DNA from: Candidatus Electrothrix aestuarii
GTDB lineage: Bacteria; Desulfobacterota; Desulfobulbia; Desulfobulbales; Desulfobulbaceae
DNA: 64,000 nt
NCBI GenBank assembly: GCA_032595685.2
Contig: CP159373.1
Coordinates: 3,034,193-3,098,192, forward strand
Direction of reading: 5' to 3'
The notes beneath the pieces were generated by a model, which was not told the DNA's origin, made no database searches, and was given only the letters and a program-made list of their open reading frames with translations. The position numbers and the translations under genes are program-made. Below, one piece after another: positions 9,200 through 18,906 of this stretch. The stretch's first letter is position 1, and the number at the start of each line of letters is the position of its first letter.

Positions 9200-11968
9200 A
9201 TGTTGCAACTCTCTTCCCTTCTTGGCGGTTACGGTAAGGATAATCGACGCTTTCTGATACCGCAGGTTCTTCAGAGTTCGATGATGGACTGTGGCCCTGC
9301 TGCCTTAAAGGCCATGTTGGGAGGCTTCGGTGTTCATGTCAGTTACGCCAGGTTACGGGAGGCCTGCCAGACCGATGTGGACGGCACATCCATTGATACT
9401 CTGGAAGATTTGGCTGTCCAGTTAGGCCTGGATGCCAGCCAGGTGATCCTGCCGGCAGATCATCTTTTTTTGCCGGAAGCAGAGGCCCTGCCTGCCTTGG
9501 CTGTCATGCTGCAGCCCAATGGCTTTACTCATTTTATTATTATTTGGCGGCTGCATGGCCCTTGGGCTCAGATTCTTGATCCGGCCACAGGACGGCATTG
9601 GATACGGACTGATCTTCTCAAAGAACGTCTTTACCTACATCAGCATACCTTGCAAGCGGCTGAGTGGCAGGAATGGGCCGCTGGTCAGGACTTCTGTGAT
9701 CCGCTGTTGGCCCGTCTTCTCACACTCTGCTATGATCCGGTTTGGGCAGAGGCCCGTCTTCAGGAGGCCTTGGATGAGCAGATGCAGAGCGGAAAACAAC
9801 TTGCTGCTCTGGATGCAGCAACCCGCATGGCCTCTTCCCTGGTGCAGGCAGGGGGTATCCGTAAGGGAGACGAGGCAAGTAGTCTGATTGAGCGGCTTCT
9901 TGAGCAGCCGGAGCATATTCCCCAGCGTTACTGGTCTGCCTTTTTTTCATCGGATGAACAGGTCATTTTCCAGGGAGCCTTATTATTGCACGCCGCAGGC
10001 TTGGTTGAAGAACCGGAAATAGACCCCGTGGAAGTCGTAGAAGCCGAGGGGCAAGAAAACCTGGACGGTAGCGAAAGAGGGCCATCTGGATCAGTACAGA
10101 CCATATCCTCCCTGGATGGAGAGAGCCCGGAGAAAAAGATCCTGCATACTCTTTGCCAGGATAATAAATTTACACCCTTACTTGTTATCAGCGCTATTCT
10201 CTTGGCCGGATTCGGCACAGCAATGGAGGTCGTGGTGCTGAGGGGGCTCGTGGAAATCGGCCAGCAACTGCATCCGGGCGGTCAGCAAGGAGAGGCCTTT
10301 ATGCTGGTGATCCTCTTCCTGCTTTCCTTGCTGCTCCTGGAATGGCCCCTGCATAATGTTTCTCTACGTTTAGGGCGTCGTTTTGAATTGCGGCTACGGC
10401 AGCGTTTCCTGGAAAAAATACCTCGGCTGGAAGATCGTTATTTCCGTAGTCGGCTTACCTCGGATATGGTCCAGCGGGCCTATGAGCTGCGGCATTTGCG
10501 GATCATTCCAATGGTGGGTATGCAGGCGTTAAAAATACTCACTGAAATCATTTGTATTACGGTGGGCCTGATTATTCTCTACCCTCAGGGATCTCTGCTG
10601 ATCCTCTGTAGTTGCCTGGTTATTATCGCCCTGGCCCTGGTAACCCAGCCCTTGGTGCAGGAGCAGGATATGCGTTTTCGGACTCATATCGGTGGGCTCA
10701 GTCGTTTTTATCTGGATGCCCTGTTGGGCCTCTTGCCTTTGCGGAGCCATAGCGCAGTCCCGGCTTTGCGCAGTGAGCATGAGCGGCTGTTGGCGAATTG
10801 GGCAAAAGCAGGGCAGGATTTTTTTGTTACCTATGAGCGTATGACTGCTCTGAATGTTTTTTTCAGCACCAGCCTGGCTATACTCCTCCTCTATTCCTAT
10901 ACCCAGTCAGGCGGTGAGAGTAGCGGCACGTTGATTTTGCTTTATTGGATGCTGACTTTGCCGCAGCTGGGGCGATCTTTGGCTGAGTTGACTCAACTGT
11001 ATCCCTCGCTCCGTAATCGTCTATTGCGCCTGATGGAACCCCTGAATACGCCTGATGAAACCTATGATTGGTATCAAGAGGGGCAGGAGGATCAGGAACA
11101 TCAGGAAGAAGAGGTGGATAGAGGAGAAAAGCTGAAGGCGGAAGGTGGCATAGCTGTGCAGTTTGATCAGGTCCGTGTTGTCCAGGCAGGGAAAACCATC
11201 CTTAGGGGGATAAGTACTCAGCTTGCTCCTGGAGAGCAGGTCGCCTTGGTTGGCCCATCCGGGGCAGGGAAATCTACTTTGATTGGCTTATTGCTGGGTT
11301 GGTATCGACCGGAACTTGGCGGTACTGTGCGGGTGAATAGTGAGCTCTTGCAGGGAGAGCTATTGCAGGCCCTGCGGCGAGAGTTGGTCTGGGTGGACCC
11401 TGAGGTGCAGCTTTGGAATCGCACCTTTCAGGGGAATCTGAATTATGGAAATAATACTGTGGCCCCGCCAACAGCAGAGCTGCTCAGTCAGGCTGAACTC
11501 CTGGATGTTTTATCCCGTCTGCCAGACGGCGAAGGAACTGTGCTGGGAGAAAACGGCGGGTTCCTCTCCGGCGGAGAAGGGCAGCGTGTTCGCCTGGGAC
11601 GAGGATTAAATAGGGAGGCTCCACGCCTTGTTCTTCTGGATGAGCCCTTTCGGGGCCTGACTCGGGAGCAGCGACGGAATTTATTGATCAAAGCACGTTT
11701 GTACTGGCAGGGTGCTACCCTCATCTTTATTTCCCATGATGTGAGTGAGAGTTTGGATTTTGATAGGGTCTGGATGATGAAGGATGGTCAGTTGGTGGAA
11801 GATGGTCAGCCGCAAGAGTTGGCAGCCTGCCCTGATTCTGCCTATGCCCAGTTGTTACAAAGGGAGAAGTCCCTGCGTAGGCTGATTTGGGACAGTACGG
11901 ATTGGATTCGTCTCCGTTTGGAAAAGGGGAAATTGTACCCGGTGAAAGAACAGGGCGATGCGCCCTGA
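9200..11968 (+). CDS. peptidase C39-containing ABC exporter (PCAT type)
   Basis: 922 residues. An N-terminal C39 cysteine peptidase has the complete catalytic set: Gln25 and Cys31 (QSSMMDCGPAALKAML), His111 (FTHFIIIW) and Asp127 (ILDPATG). C39 domains cut precursor peptides after double-glycine leaders during export. A helical insert of about 150 residues precedes the membrane domain (about 330-620), followed by an ABC ATPase with Walker A (GPSGAGKST), signature LSGGEGQRVRLGRG and Walker B (RLVLLDEPF) plus the H-loop SHD. The insert and total length are larger than the usual ~700 residues. It is the third gene of the operon, with the next gene 9 bp downstream. A small GG-containing peptide gene is encoded just upstream of the operon. 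Confidence 0.88.
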   Translation: MLQLSSLLGGYGKDNRRFLIPQVLQSSMMDCGPAALKAMLGGFGVHVSYARLREACQTDVDGTSIDTLEDLAVQLGLDASQVILPADHLFLPEAEALPALAVMLQPNGFTHFIIIWRLHGPWAQILDPATGRHWIRTDLLKERLYLHQHTLQAAEWQEWAAGQDFCDPLLARLLTLCYDPVWAEARLQEALDEQMQSGKQLAALDAATRMASSLVQAGGIRKGDEASSLIERLLEQPEHIPQRYWSAFFSSDEQVIFQGALLLHAAGLVEEPEIDPVEVVEAEGQENLDGSERGPSGSVQTISSLDGESPEKKILHTLCQDNKFTPLLVISAILLAGFGTAMEVVVLRGLVEIGQQLHPGGQQGEAFMLVILFLLSLLLLEWPLHNVSLRLGRRFELRLRQRFLEKIPRLEDRYFRSRLTSDMVQRAYELRHLRIIPMVGMQALKILTEIICITVGLIILYPQGSLLILCSCLVIIALALVTQPLVQEQDMRFRTHIGGLSRFYLDALLGLLPLRSHSAVPALRSEHERLLANWAKAGQDFFVTYERMTALNVFFSTSLAILLLYSYTQSGGESSGTLILLYWMLTLPQLGRSLAELTQLYPSLRNRLLRLMEPLNTPDETYDWYQEGQEDQEHQEEEVDRGEKLKAEGGIAVQFDQVRVVQAGKTILRGISTQLAPGEQVALVGPSGAGKSTLIGLLLGWYRPELGGTVRVNSELLQGELLQALRRELVWVDPEVQLWNRTFQGNLNYGNNTVAPPTAELLSQAELLDVLSRLPDGEGTVLGENGGFLSGGEGQRVRLGRGLNREAPRLVLLDEPFRGLTREQRRNLLIKARLYWQGATLIFISHDVSESLDFDRVWMMKDGQLVEDGQPQELAACPDSAYAQLLQREKSLRRLIWDSTDWIRLRLEKGKLYPVKEQGDAP

Positions 11969-11977
11969 GAGTTCTGT

Positions 11978-14164
11978 ATGATTGCGACAGCTTCCTCCTT
12001 ACCAGCTGAGGTCATCTGGCCCCTGACAGCCTTGCATGAGGCCCTGCCTCTTTTGGCAGGGAAGTCCTCCTTGCTCTCCCGTGGTGCTGGAAAAGGAGCG
12101 CAGGTGACACCACTGACTGAGGAGGTGGATACCCCTGAGTTTCTCGCTGCCTGGTTGGAAAATACAGCCCAACAATTGGGTTTGGAAGCAGTGGCAACTG
12201 AGACCAACTACGCAGAGCTGGACACCATGCTTGCACAGGTTGGCCCGGCCCTGATTCCTCTCCCAAAGGAGCTCGATAAACCTGCTTCCTTTGTTTTGCT
12301 GCTCTCTGGGGGACGGAAAACCTTGCGTCTCCTGAAACATGATGGGGGGGATCGGCTGCCCGTGGATCGACTGCGGGATATCTTGACCAAGGAGCTGGAA
12401 GCCCCGCTCTTGCCGACCCTTGATGCGCTCTTGGAACAGGTGGATATTCGCGAGGAACAGCAGGGTCGGGTGCGCAAGTCCCTGCTGCGCGAATACCTTG
12501 CCCCTGAAAGGGTGGGTAGCTGTTGGATGTTGCGTTTGCCGCCAAGTGCCTCCTTTATCCATCAGCTCCGGCGGGTTGGTTTTTCCCGGAAGCTTGGTGG
12601 ACTGGTTAGCCTTACCCTGCTTGGCCGTCTGCTTATTTTACTTGCCTCGTTTTTGATCGGGAAAACGATCATACAGGGAAGTATTGAATCCAGTGATTTT
12701 CAGCTCTGGTCGCTTCTGCTGCTGACGATTATTCCAGTACAGCTGGCAGGCATGCAGATCAAGGATCGTTTGTCTCTGCACTTTGGCGTTCTCTTGCGCA
12801 GCCGTCTCTTGCATGGCATTCTGCAATTGCGGCCGGAAGAGGTACAGCATAAGGGGAGCGGTTATTTTGTCGGGACCGTGCAGGAGATCGAACAGCTGGA
12901 AGCTATGGGGATGAGTACGGCTTTCCTGTCCGTCACCTCGCTGCTTGAAATTGTGCTTGCAACTGGCGTGCTGATGTTGGGCGCTGGGGGACTGTTGCAC
13001 GGCCTGCTTCTGCTGGGGTGGACCGGAGCTATCCTTCTGCTTGGTCGGGTCTATTATCAGAGGATGCGGGATTGGTTGGTTCATTCCCGAGCCATGACCT
13101 GTGATCTGGTCGAGCGCATGGTGGGGCATCGAACCCGTCTGGCCCAGGAAAGGCCTGAAGAGCTTCATGCCCTGGAAGATCAGCTCCTTAGTCATTATGC
13201 GGTCTTGTCAGAACGGCTGGACAGTATGGAGGTGCTGCTGAAGGGGGCTGCCGGTCGGCGTGGCTGGTTGCCGGTAAGTTTGCTTGGAACCACGGCTTTG
13301 TTTTTTAATGGCACAACCGGGGTGGATATGCTGGCTGTCAGTCTGGGTGGGACCCTGCTGGCGGCCTTGGCACTGGATCAGCTGGTCTATAGTATCTATC
13401 AGTTCCTCAAAACCCTGATGAGCTGGGAGCAGGTGTATCCCCTGTACCAGGCAGCCAGCCGCGAACGTGTGCGAAAAATGCCGCAATTTGTTTCGCCTTT
13501 GGTCTTGCAGCGGAATAGGGAGTTATACCCTGTCATTCAGGCAGAGAAGCTCAGTTTTTCTTATGCCTCTTCCAGAGAAGGTACAGGACGTGCAAAAGGT
13601 GCTCAGAGGCTGCTGGATCAATGTGATCTGACTGTACGGACAGGGGAGCATGTTTTACTGGAGGGTGCCTCCGGCTGTGGAAAGTCCACCCTGGCTGCTT
13701 TGCTCAGTGGTTTGCAGCAGCCGGATTCCGGTTCTCTCCGTGTCCTTGGTTTTTCCTCAGCAAGTCTGGGAGAAGAGGCCTGGCGTAAGCGGGTGGTTAT
13801 TGCACCCCAGTTTCATCAGAATTATATTCTCACAGAGACCCTTGCTTTTAATCTTCTCATGGGTAGAGGTTGGCCTCCATCAGCCCATGATTTACAGGAA
13901 GCAGAGGAGATTTGCCGGGAATTGGGGCTGGGAGAATTGCTCCAGGCCATGCCCTCGGGCTTGCAACAGATGGTAGGAGAAGGGGGCTGGCGTTTATCGC
14001 ACGGCGAGCGAAGTCGCCTATTTATTGCCCGCACCTTGCTCCAACAAGCAGATGTAATTATTCTGGACGAGAGCTTTGCCGCCCTTGATCCGGAAACCCT
14101 GAATACAGCCTTGACCTGTGTCCTGGGTCGGGCAAGATCCTTGCTTCTTATTGCTCATCCTTAA
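11978..14164 (+). CDS. ABC exporter with degenerate N-terminal domain and abruptly ending ATPase
   Basis: 728 residues. The first ~180 residues look like a C39-type domain that has lost the catalytic Cys (no QxxxDCG), similar to the inactive partner of paired bacteriocin exporters. The membrane domain spans about 190-480. The ATPase has Walker A (GASGCGKST), a variant signature LSHGERSRL, Walker B (DVIILDES) and a D-loop (ALDP). The protein stops at LLLIAHP, immediately after the H-loop histidine, so the usual final 20-30 residues of the NBD are missing. The next gene begins 12 bp later, so this looks like the natural end. It is likely to pair with the C39 exporter as a heterodimer or act in series with it. 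Confidence 0.82.
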   Translation: MIATASSLPAEVIWPLTALHEALPLLAGKSSLLSRGAGKGAQVTPLTEEVDTPEFLAAWLENTAQQLGLEAVATETNYAELDTMLAQVGPALIPLPKELDKPASFVLLLSGGRKTLRLLKHDGGDRLPVDRLRDILTKELEAPLLPTLDALLEQVDIREEQQGRVRKSLLREYLAPERVGSCWMLRLPPSASFIHQLRRVGFSRKLGGLVSLTLLGRLLILLASFLIGKTIIQGSIESSDFQLWSLLLLTIIPVQLAGMQIKDRLSLHFGVLLRSRLLHGILQLRPEEVQHKGSGYFVGTVQEIEQLEAMGMSTAFLSVTSLLEIVLATGVLMLGAGGLLHGLLLLGWTGAILLLGRVYYQRMRDWLVHSRAMTCDLVERMVGHRTRLAQERPEELHALEDQLLSHYAVLSERLDSMEVLLKGAAGRRGWLPVSLLGTTALFFNGTTGVDMLAVSLGGTLLAALALDQLVYSIYQFLKTLMSWEQVYPLYQAASRERVRKMPQFVSPLVLQRNRELYPVIQAEKLSFSYASSREGTGRAKGAQRLLDQCDLTVRTGEHVLLEGASGCGKSTLAALLSGLQQPDSGSLRVLGFSSASLGEEAWRKRVVIAPQFHQNYILTETLAFNLLMGRGWPPSAHDLQEAEEICRELGLGELLQAMPSGLQQMVGEGGWRLSHGERSRLFIARTLLQQADVIILDESFAALDPETLNTALTCVLGRARSLLLIAHP

Positions 14165-14176
14165 TGGATATTTTTT

Positions 14177-15247
14177 ATGTTTTTCAAGAAGAAATCACAT
14201 CAATCGCAAAGGAAAGCCACTTGGTGGCAACGTCTGTGCTTTTCCTGTCGGAATAAATGGCCCTATTGGCTTTTGCTGAGTATTGGCCTGGGCTTGTTAT
14301 TTTTCGTCTTTTGGAAACGCATCGTCATCTGGATTGATACCGGCGAGGGCGGGGTACTTTATCGTCCCTTACAGGGTGGAACCGTGACCGATCAGGTCTT
14401 CACTGAGGGGGTACATCTGCTCATGCCGTATAATCGCATGACCCATTATAACACAAGGATCCAGATCATCCGCCATGAGTTCGATGTCCTGACCAATCGC
14501 GGCCTTCCGGTTAATTTAAAGATTGCTGTGCGCTATCGGCCTATTTTTGAATTACTGGGCGTGCTGCACCAGCGGGTTGGTCCCGATTATCCCAATAAAA
14601 TAATCCTCCCTCAGATTGAATCGGTTCTGCGAAAGGGCTTAGGTACCCATTCGCCGGAAGAGATCTATACCAATAAGAATCTCTTACTCACCGGTCTGGT
14701 TCGGCGGGCTATTGAGGAGATTGGGCGTAAATTCGTTATTGTTGATGATATCATTATCCGGGAAGTCAAACTCCCTCCGGGAGTGAAAAAAGCTATTGAG
14801 GATAAGCTTGTGGAAGAACAGCGCTTTCTTTCCTATAATTTTCGTTTGCAGGCGGAGAAGCAAGAGGCGGAACGGAAACGGATTGAGTCTGGTGGTATTC
14901 GCGATTATGCGGAAAATATCGCGGCAACCATGAGTGAAAAGGTCCTGCGTTGGCATGGTGTGCAGGCAACTTTGAAGCTGGCTGAGTCACCTAATGCCAA
15001 GGTGGTGGTGATTGGTGGCGGCAAAGATGGTTTGCCGCTGGTGCTTAATGCCGGAGAATGGCCCGGAGCAGGTGCAGCATCAGCTGAGATGACAGAGAAG
15101 TCATCAGGAGCAGAGGAAGAGCAGGCAAAAGCAACAAACCTGGCCCGCCCTGCACAGGCGAATGCAGCGCAACCTTCTGTTAACAGACCTGAAACCGAGC
15201 AAAAGGCAGCTCAGCCTCTTTTTCCTCTCCCTCAGAACGGAAATTGA
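14177..15247 (+). CDS. SPFH/prohibitin-family membrane protein
   Basis: 356 residues: short basic N-terminus, one membrane helix (WLLLSIGLGLLFFVFW, about residues 32-50), then an SPFH domain (GVLYRPLQGG, GVHLLMPYNRM, and NLKIAVRYRP, typical of prohibitin/HflK-C proteins). A coiled-coil helix follows (EEQRFLSYNFRLQAEKQEAE), then an Ala/Glu/Pro-rich tail. SPFH proteins form large membrane rings that organise or control proteases and transporters. It is the last gene of the exporter operon, suggesting a scaffold role for the two ABC proteins; that is inference. Confidence 0.85.
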   Translation: MFFKKKSHQSQRKATWWQRLCFSCRNKWPYWLLLSIGLGLLFFVFWKRIVIWIDTGEGGVLYRPLQGGTVTDQVFTEGVHLLMPYNRMTHYNTRIQIIRHEFDVLTNRGLPVNLKIAVRYRPIFELLGVLHQRVGPDYPNKIILPQIESVLRKGLGTHSPEEIYTNKNLLLTGLVRRAIEEIGRKFVIVDDIIIREVKLPPGVKKAIEDKLVEEQRFLSYNFRLQAEKQEAERKRIESGGIRDYAENIAATMSEKVLRWHGVQATLKLAESPNAKVVVIGGGKDGLPLVLNAGEWPGAGAASAEMTEKSSGAEEEQAKATNLARPAQANAAQPSVNRPETEQKAAQPLFPLPQNGN

Positions 15248-15489
15248 GAATTGAAACTGATGAGTTTTGCTTTGAAAAAAGATGGGATGAGATGTCCCCA
15301 AAAAAGAGATAATGGTGTAGGATGAAATGACTGAAGCATTCCTTCTGAGGCCCAAATAAAGAATCCGATCGTGATGGTCAGTCGTCAGCATGTTGAATCT
15401 ATGTATCCTCTGACTGGCCTGACAGATTTTTCAGGCAGCTTCCTGCTTGTCAAGATATCCCGCTATCCTTGAAGATCTATGATGCCATC

Positions 15490-18400
15490 ATGATGAAATT
15501 GATAACGTTTTTTGTTCTTGTTGTCAGCTCTGTTGGTTTCTTTTTGCTGTCAGGCAGCCTCCATGCTCAATCACTTAATCCTAATATTCACATATCCCAA
15601 TACCTGCATAAATCCTTTGTCCGTGATGATAGGATAAAGAGTGTGCTGGACATCACCCAGGATGATGACGGATTCCTCTGGCTGGCAACCTATACAGGGC
15701 TTGTCAGGTTTGATGGTGAGGAATTTGTCCATTATAGCCGTCTGAACCGAGAAGACTTTTCTGCTTCGGCTGTGCGGAGCCTGCTCAAGGACCGCAAGGG
15801 GCGTCTCTGGATTGGCACCAATGATAACGGGCTCTTTTATTATGAAAATGGTCAGTTCACAGGCTTTACTGTGCAGGATGGTTTGCCGAGCAACTCGGTG
15901 AGGATCTTGTTTGAAGACAGGGATGGGGGGCTATGGGTCGGAACGACCTCCGGGCTTGCTTATTTCGACGGTACAGATTTTCATCTTTTCTCTTCTCTGG
16001 ATGTATCCGGGAGCACGCTGGTTAACTTTATCTGCCAGGATGAAGACGGCGTTATTTGGGTCGGCATGAAGCAGGCCTGCGCTGTGTACTTTCTTGATAA
16101 AGAAACAAAAAAGTTTATTCCATATAGCGGTAGCTTGCTTGAGGTTATCCGAAATGCAGTTCTTGAATTTATGATCAAGGACAGAGAACAGGGCGGCCTT
16201 TGGGCTATTACCGCAGATAAACTTATCTATGTCAAAGATCATGAAATCTTACAGGTCTATGACCTAAATCAGGAAATAAAATATTCAAGGAAGGTGAGTA
16301 ATTCCAAAGTGTACCAGGATAATAACGGAGCACTTTGGCTGACAGGAGACAGCGGCCTGACTCGTTTTTATAAGGGAAAGTTTGATTTTTTCACCAATAC
16401 CGACGGGCTGAGCGATGATATCGTGTTCACAGCCTATCAGGATCAAGAGGGCAATCTTTGGGTGGGAACCCGCCCTGGTATTGACCAGTTTTCTGAGACA
16501 AAATTTTTAAGCTACAGCTCATCAGAAGGGATGCTGGGGGATACGGTTAATGCGGTCCTGGAAGACAGGCCCGGAGAGTTTCTTGTTGCCACCAACCAGG
16601 GATTGAGCGTGATACATCCACTGCTGAATACGGTGGAAAAGTTTTCGGAACAGCGTTTGCGAACAAGGATACGGCATCTCTATAAGGACAGTTTAGACAG
16701 GGTCTGGGTGAGTACCTATGGAAACGGTTTGCTGGTGCTGAAAGATCGGGAGATCATACAGCAGTTCACGGTGCAGAATGGGCTTGCTGCCAATAGTGTC
16801 CGATTAGTTCTGGAAGACAGGCAGCATAATATTTGGGTAGGGACGACCTCAGGTCTCAGCGTTATCAATCCGCAGGGGAAAATCACCAATTATACAACCA
16901 GTACCACTGCCGAACTCAGTAATGGTTTTATCTTGAGTTTGTATGAAGATCAGCAAGGACGTCTTTGGATAGGGACTGACGGCGGAGGTATTTATATTTA
17001 TGAAAAAGGGCGGATTATTAAGAGGTATTCGCGAAAAGATCAGCTGTCTGGAAATGTCATCTTCAGGTTCTATCAGGACTCGCAGGAAGGAGGGATATGG
17101 GTAACCTCCAATAATGGGATTTCTATCCTCAGAGAGGATAAGGTATATACCATTACTTCCAGGCAGGGATTACTGGCTGACAGCGTTTTTGAGATTGCAG
17201 CAGACACAAAGGACAGGCTGTGGATGACAAGTAATCTCGGTATCTTTTATGTCCACCGGAAGGATTTTGAAGATGTTCTTGAAGGGAAAGCGGATAGTTT
17301 TCCTATTACGGTCTTTGATAAGCATTCAGGCTTTAAGGAAAATCCTACAGCAACCGCTTGGATGGCAACGGATGCTGACGGTAAAATGTGGATTCCCACC
17401 CACGGCGGAGTGGCTGTGGTTGATCCTGATAATATTCCCATTAACGAGATCTCACCGAAAACGATTATTCTTTCTTCCAATATTAATACGGTTGGCAAGA
17501 AAAAAGCCGATGGCGTGTTGTATATTCCGCCTGGTGTTACCAGGGTGAATTTTTATTTTGCAGTGCTGAGCTTTGTTTCTCCTGAAAAGAATCTCTTGCA
17601 ATTCAAGTTGGACGGATTTGATAAGGACTGGTCAGAACCGAGTAAGAAGCGAGAGGTCTCATATACTAATCTGCCCCCTGGTGCTTATTCTTTTAAAGTC
17701 AAAGGAATGAATAATGACGGAGTTTCGTCCTCTGATGAAGCTGTCCTTCGTTTTTACAGGACACCTTATTATTACGAAACCTCCTGGTTTCGTTTTTTGG
17801 TAATAATTTTCAGCGTTATTCTGGTGGCCTTGGCAGGATTCCTCCTTTACCGGCATCGTGTGAAGAGGTTGAATGAAGAGCTCAAACGGAAAAAACTCCA
17901 GCTGGAATTGGAACGAAAGTCCACTGAGATGGAAAGGCTTGCCAAGGAGAATGAAATCCGACTGTCCGAGGCCTATAGTCGCTTTGTGCCGCATATCTTT
18001 TTCAACTTTTTAGGGAAGGATAGTGTTCTTGATGTTGGACTGGGCGACCAGGTGGAGAAAGAACTGACTGTCCTGTTTGCTGATATTAGAGATTTTACTA
18101 CATTATCAGAAAATCATTCTCCTAAGGAGACCTTTGATTTTATTAATTCTTATTTGAGTCAAATGGGGCCTATTGTTTATGCCTCAGAGGGCTTTGTTGA
18201 TAAATATATAGGCGATGCTATTATGGCCCTGTTTCCTTCTGCCCAGCAGGCCTTGTACGCTGCTATTCAGATGAACTTGAGTCTGTTGAACGAGAGGACC
18301 CAGGGCCGAATAAAGAATCATCAGATGCCGGTCAGGATCGGGATAGGGATTAACACCGGCAATTTAATGCTTGGTACTGTGGGGCAAAAGAATCGGATGG

Positions 18401-18831
18401 ACGGAACCGTCATCAGTGATGCCGTGAACTTAGCTGCCCGGCTTGAAAGCCTGACCAGTTATTATGGTGTCAATATCCTTTTATCCGAGGAAACCTATCG
18501 TGGTCTTGCTCATCCTGAACAATACCAGGTCAGGTTACTGGATAATGTCACTGTGAAGGGGAAGAAGAAGTCGGTCAGAATTTTTGAGGCGTTAGACGGT
18601 CTTCCTGAGCCGGTACGGGCAGCAAAAATACGGTCAGCGCCAGTTTTTGAAGAAGCCATTTGCCATTATTGCGCTGGGAATCTGGTCCGGGCACAGGAAA
18701 TATTCCGGGAATGTTTGCAGAAATGCCCTGAGGATAAGACCTCTGATATCTATCTTCAGCGCTGTGCCCATTATTTAGATGTGGGTATAGAAAAAGACTG
18801 GGACGGTGTGAGTAGTTTCAAGTTTAAGTGA
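15490..18831 (+). CDS. beta-propeller (Reg_prop/Y_Y_Y) sensor fused to a class III nucleotide cyclase
   Basis: 1113 residues from ATG 15490; the frame opens at TTG 15469 but the signal peptide (LITFFVLVVSSVGFFLLSG...LHAQS) fits the ATG better. About 700 periplasmic residues hold a dozen two-component regulator propeller repeats (DxxGxLWxGTxxGLxxxxxG), then a Y_Y_Y domain (FKLDGFDKDWSEP). One membrane helix (about 765-787) leads to a coiled coil and a guanylate/adenylate cyclase domain (about 857-1035) with the metal-binding aspartates in VLFADIRDFT and YIGDAIMALF. Usually such propellers drive histidine kinases; here the output is a cyclic nucleotide. The short C-terminus has a TPR-like segment. 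Confidence 0.87.
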   Translation: MMKLITFFVLVVSSVGFFLLSGSLHAQSLNPNIHISQYLHKSFVRDDRIKSVLDITQDDDGFLWLATYTGLVRFDGEEFVHYSRLNREDFSASAVRSLLKDRKGRLWIGTNDNGLFYYENGQFTGFTVQDGLPSNSVRILFEDRDGGLWVGTTSGLAYFDGTDFHLFSSLDVSGSTLVNFICQDEDGVIWVGMKQACAVYFLDKETKKFIPYSGSLLEVIRNAVLEFMIKDREQGGLWAITADKLIYVKDHEILQVYDLNQEIKYSRKVSNSKVYQDNNGALWLTGDSGLTRFYKGKFDFFTNTDGLSDDIVFTAYQDQEGNLWVGTRPGIDQFSETKFLSYSSSEGMLGDTVNAVLEDRPGEFLVATNQGLSVIHPLLNTVEKFSEQRLRTRIRHLYKDSLDRVWVSTYGNGLLVLKDREIIQQFTVQNGLAANSVRLVLEDRQHNIWVGTTSGLSVINPQGKITNYTTSTTAELSNGFILSLYEDQQGRLWIGTDGGGIYIYEKGRIIKRYSRKDQLSGNVIFRFYQDSQEGGIWVTSNNGISILREDKVYTITSRQGLLADSVFEIAADTKDRLWMTSNLGIFYVHRKDFEDVLEGKADSFPITVFDKHSGFKENPTATAWMATDADGKMWIPTHGGVAVVDPDNIPINEISPKTIILSSNINTVGKKKADGVLYIPPGVTRVNFYFAVLSFVSPEKNLLQFKLDGFDKDWSEPSKKREVSYTNLPPGAYSFKVKGMNNDGVSSSDEAVLRFYRTPYYYETSWFRFLVIIFSVILVALAGFLLYRHRVKRLNEELKRKKLQLELERKSTEMERLAKENEIRLSEAYSRFVPHIFFNFLGKDSVLDVGLGDQVEKELTVLFADIRDFTTLSENHSPKETFDFINSYLSQMGPIVYASEGFVDKYIGDAIMALFPSAQQALYAAIQMNLSLLNERTQGRIKNHQMPVRIGIGINTGNLMLGTVGQKNRMDGTVISDAVNLAARLESLTSYYGVNILLSEETYRGLAHPEQYQVRLLDNVTVKGKKKSVRIFEALDGLPEPVRAAKIRSAPVFEEAICHYCAGNLVRAQEIFRECLQKCPEDKTSDIYLQRCAHYLDVGIEKDWDGVSSFKFK

Positions 18832-18906
18832 AAGGTCGAACCACGGGGGCTTCTCTATAATCTAAATGCGGATTTTGTGCGAATCAAAAGGCTCCCCTTC
18901 TGTATA

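Noticed and set aside
15248-15468. possible riboswitch upstream of the propeller-cyclase gene
   Set aside because: I searched for conserved riboswitch-like cores and found only weak, unpaired similarity; nothing supports a call.
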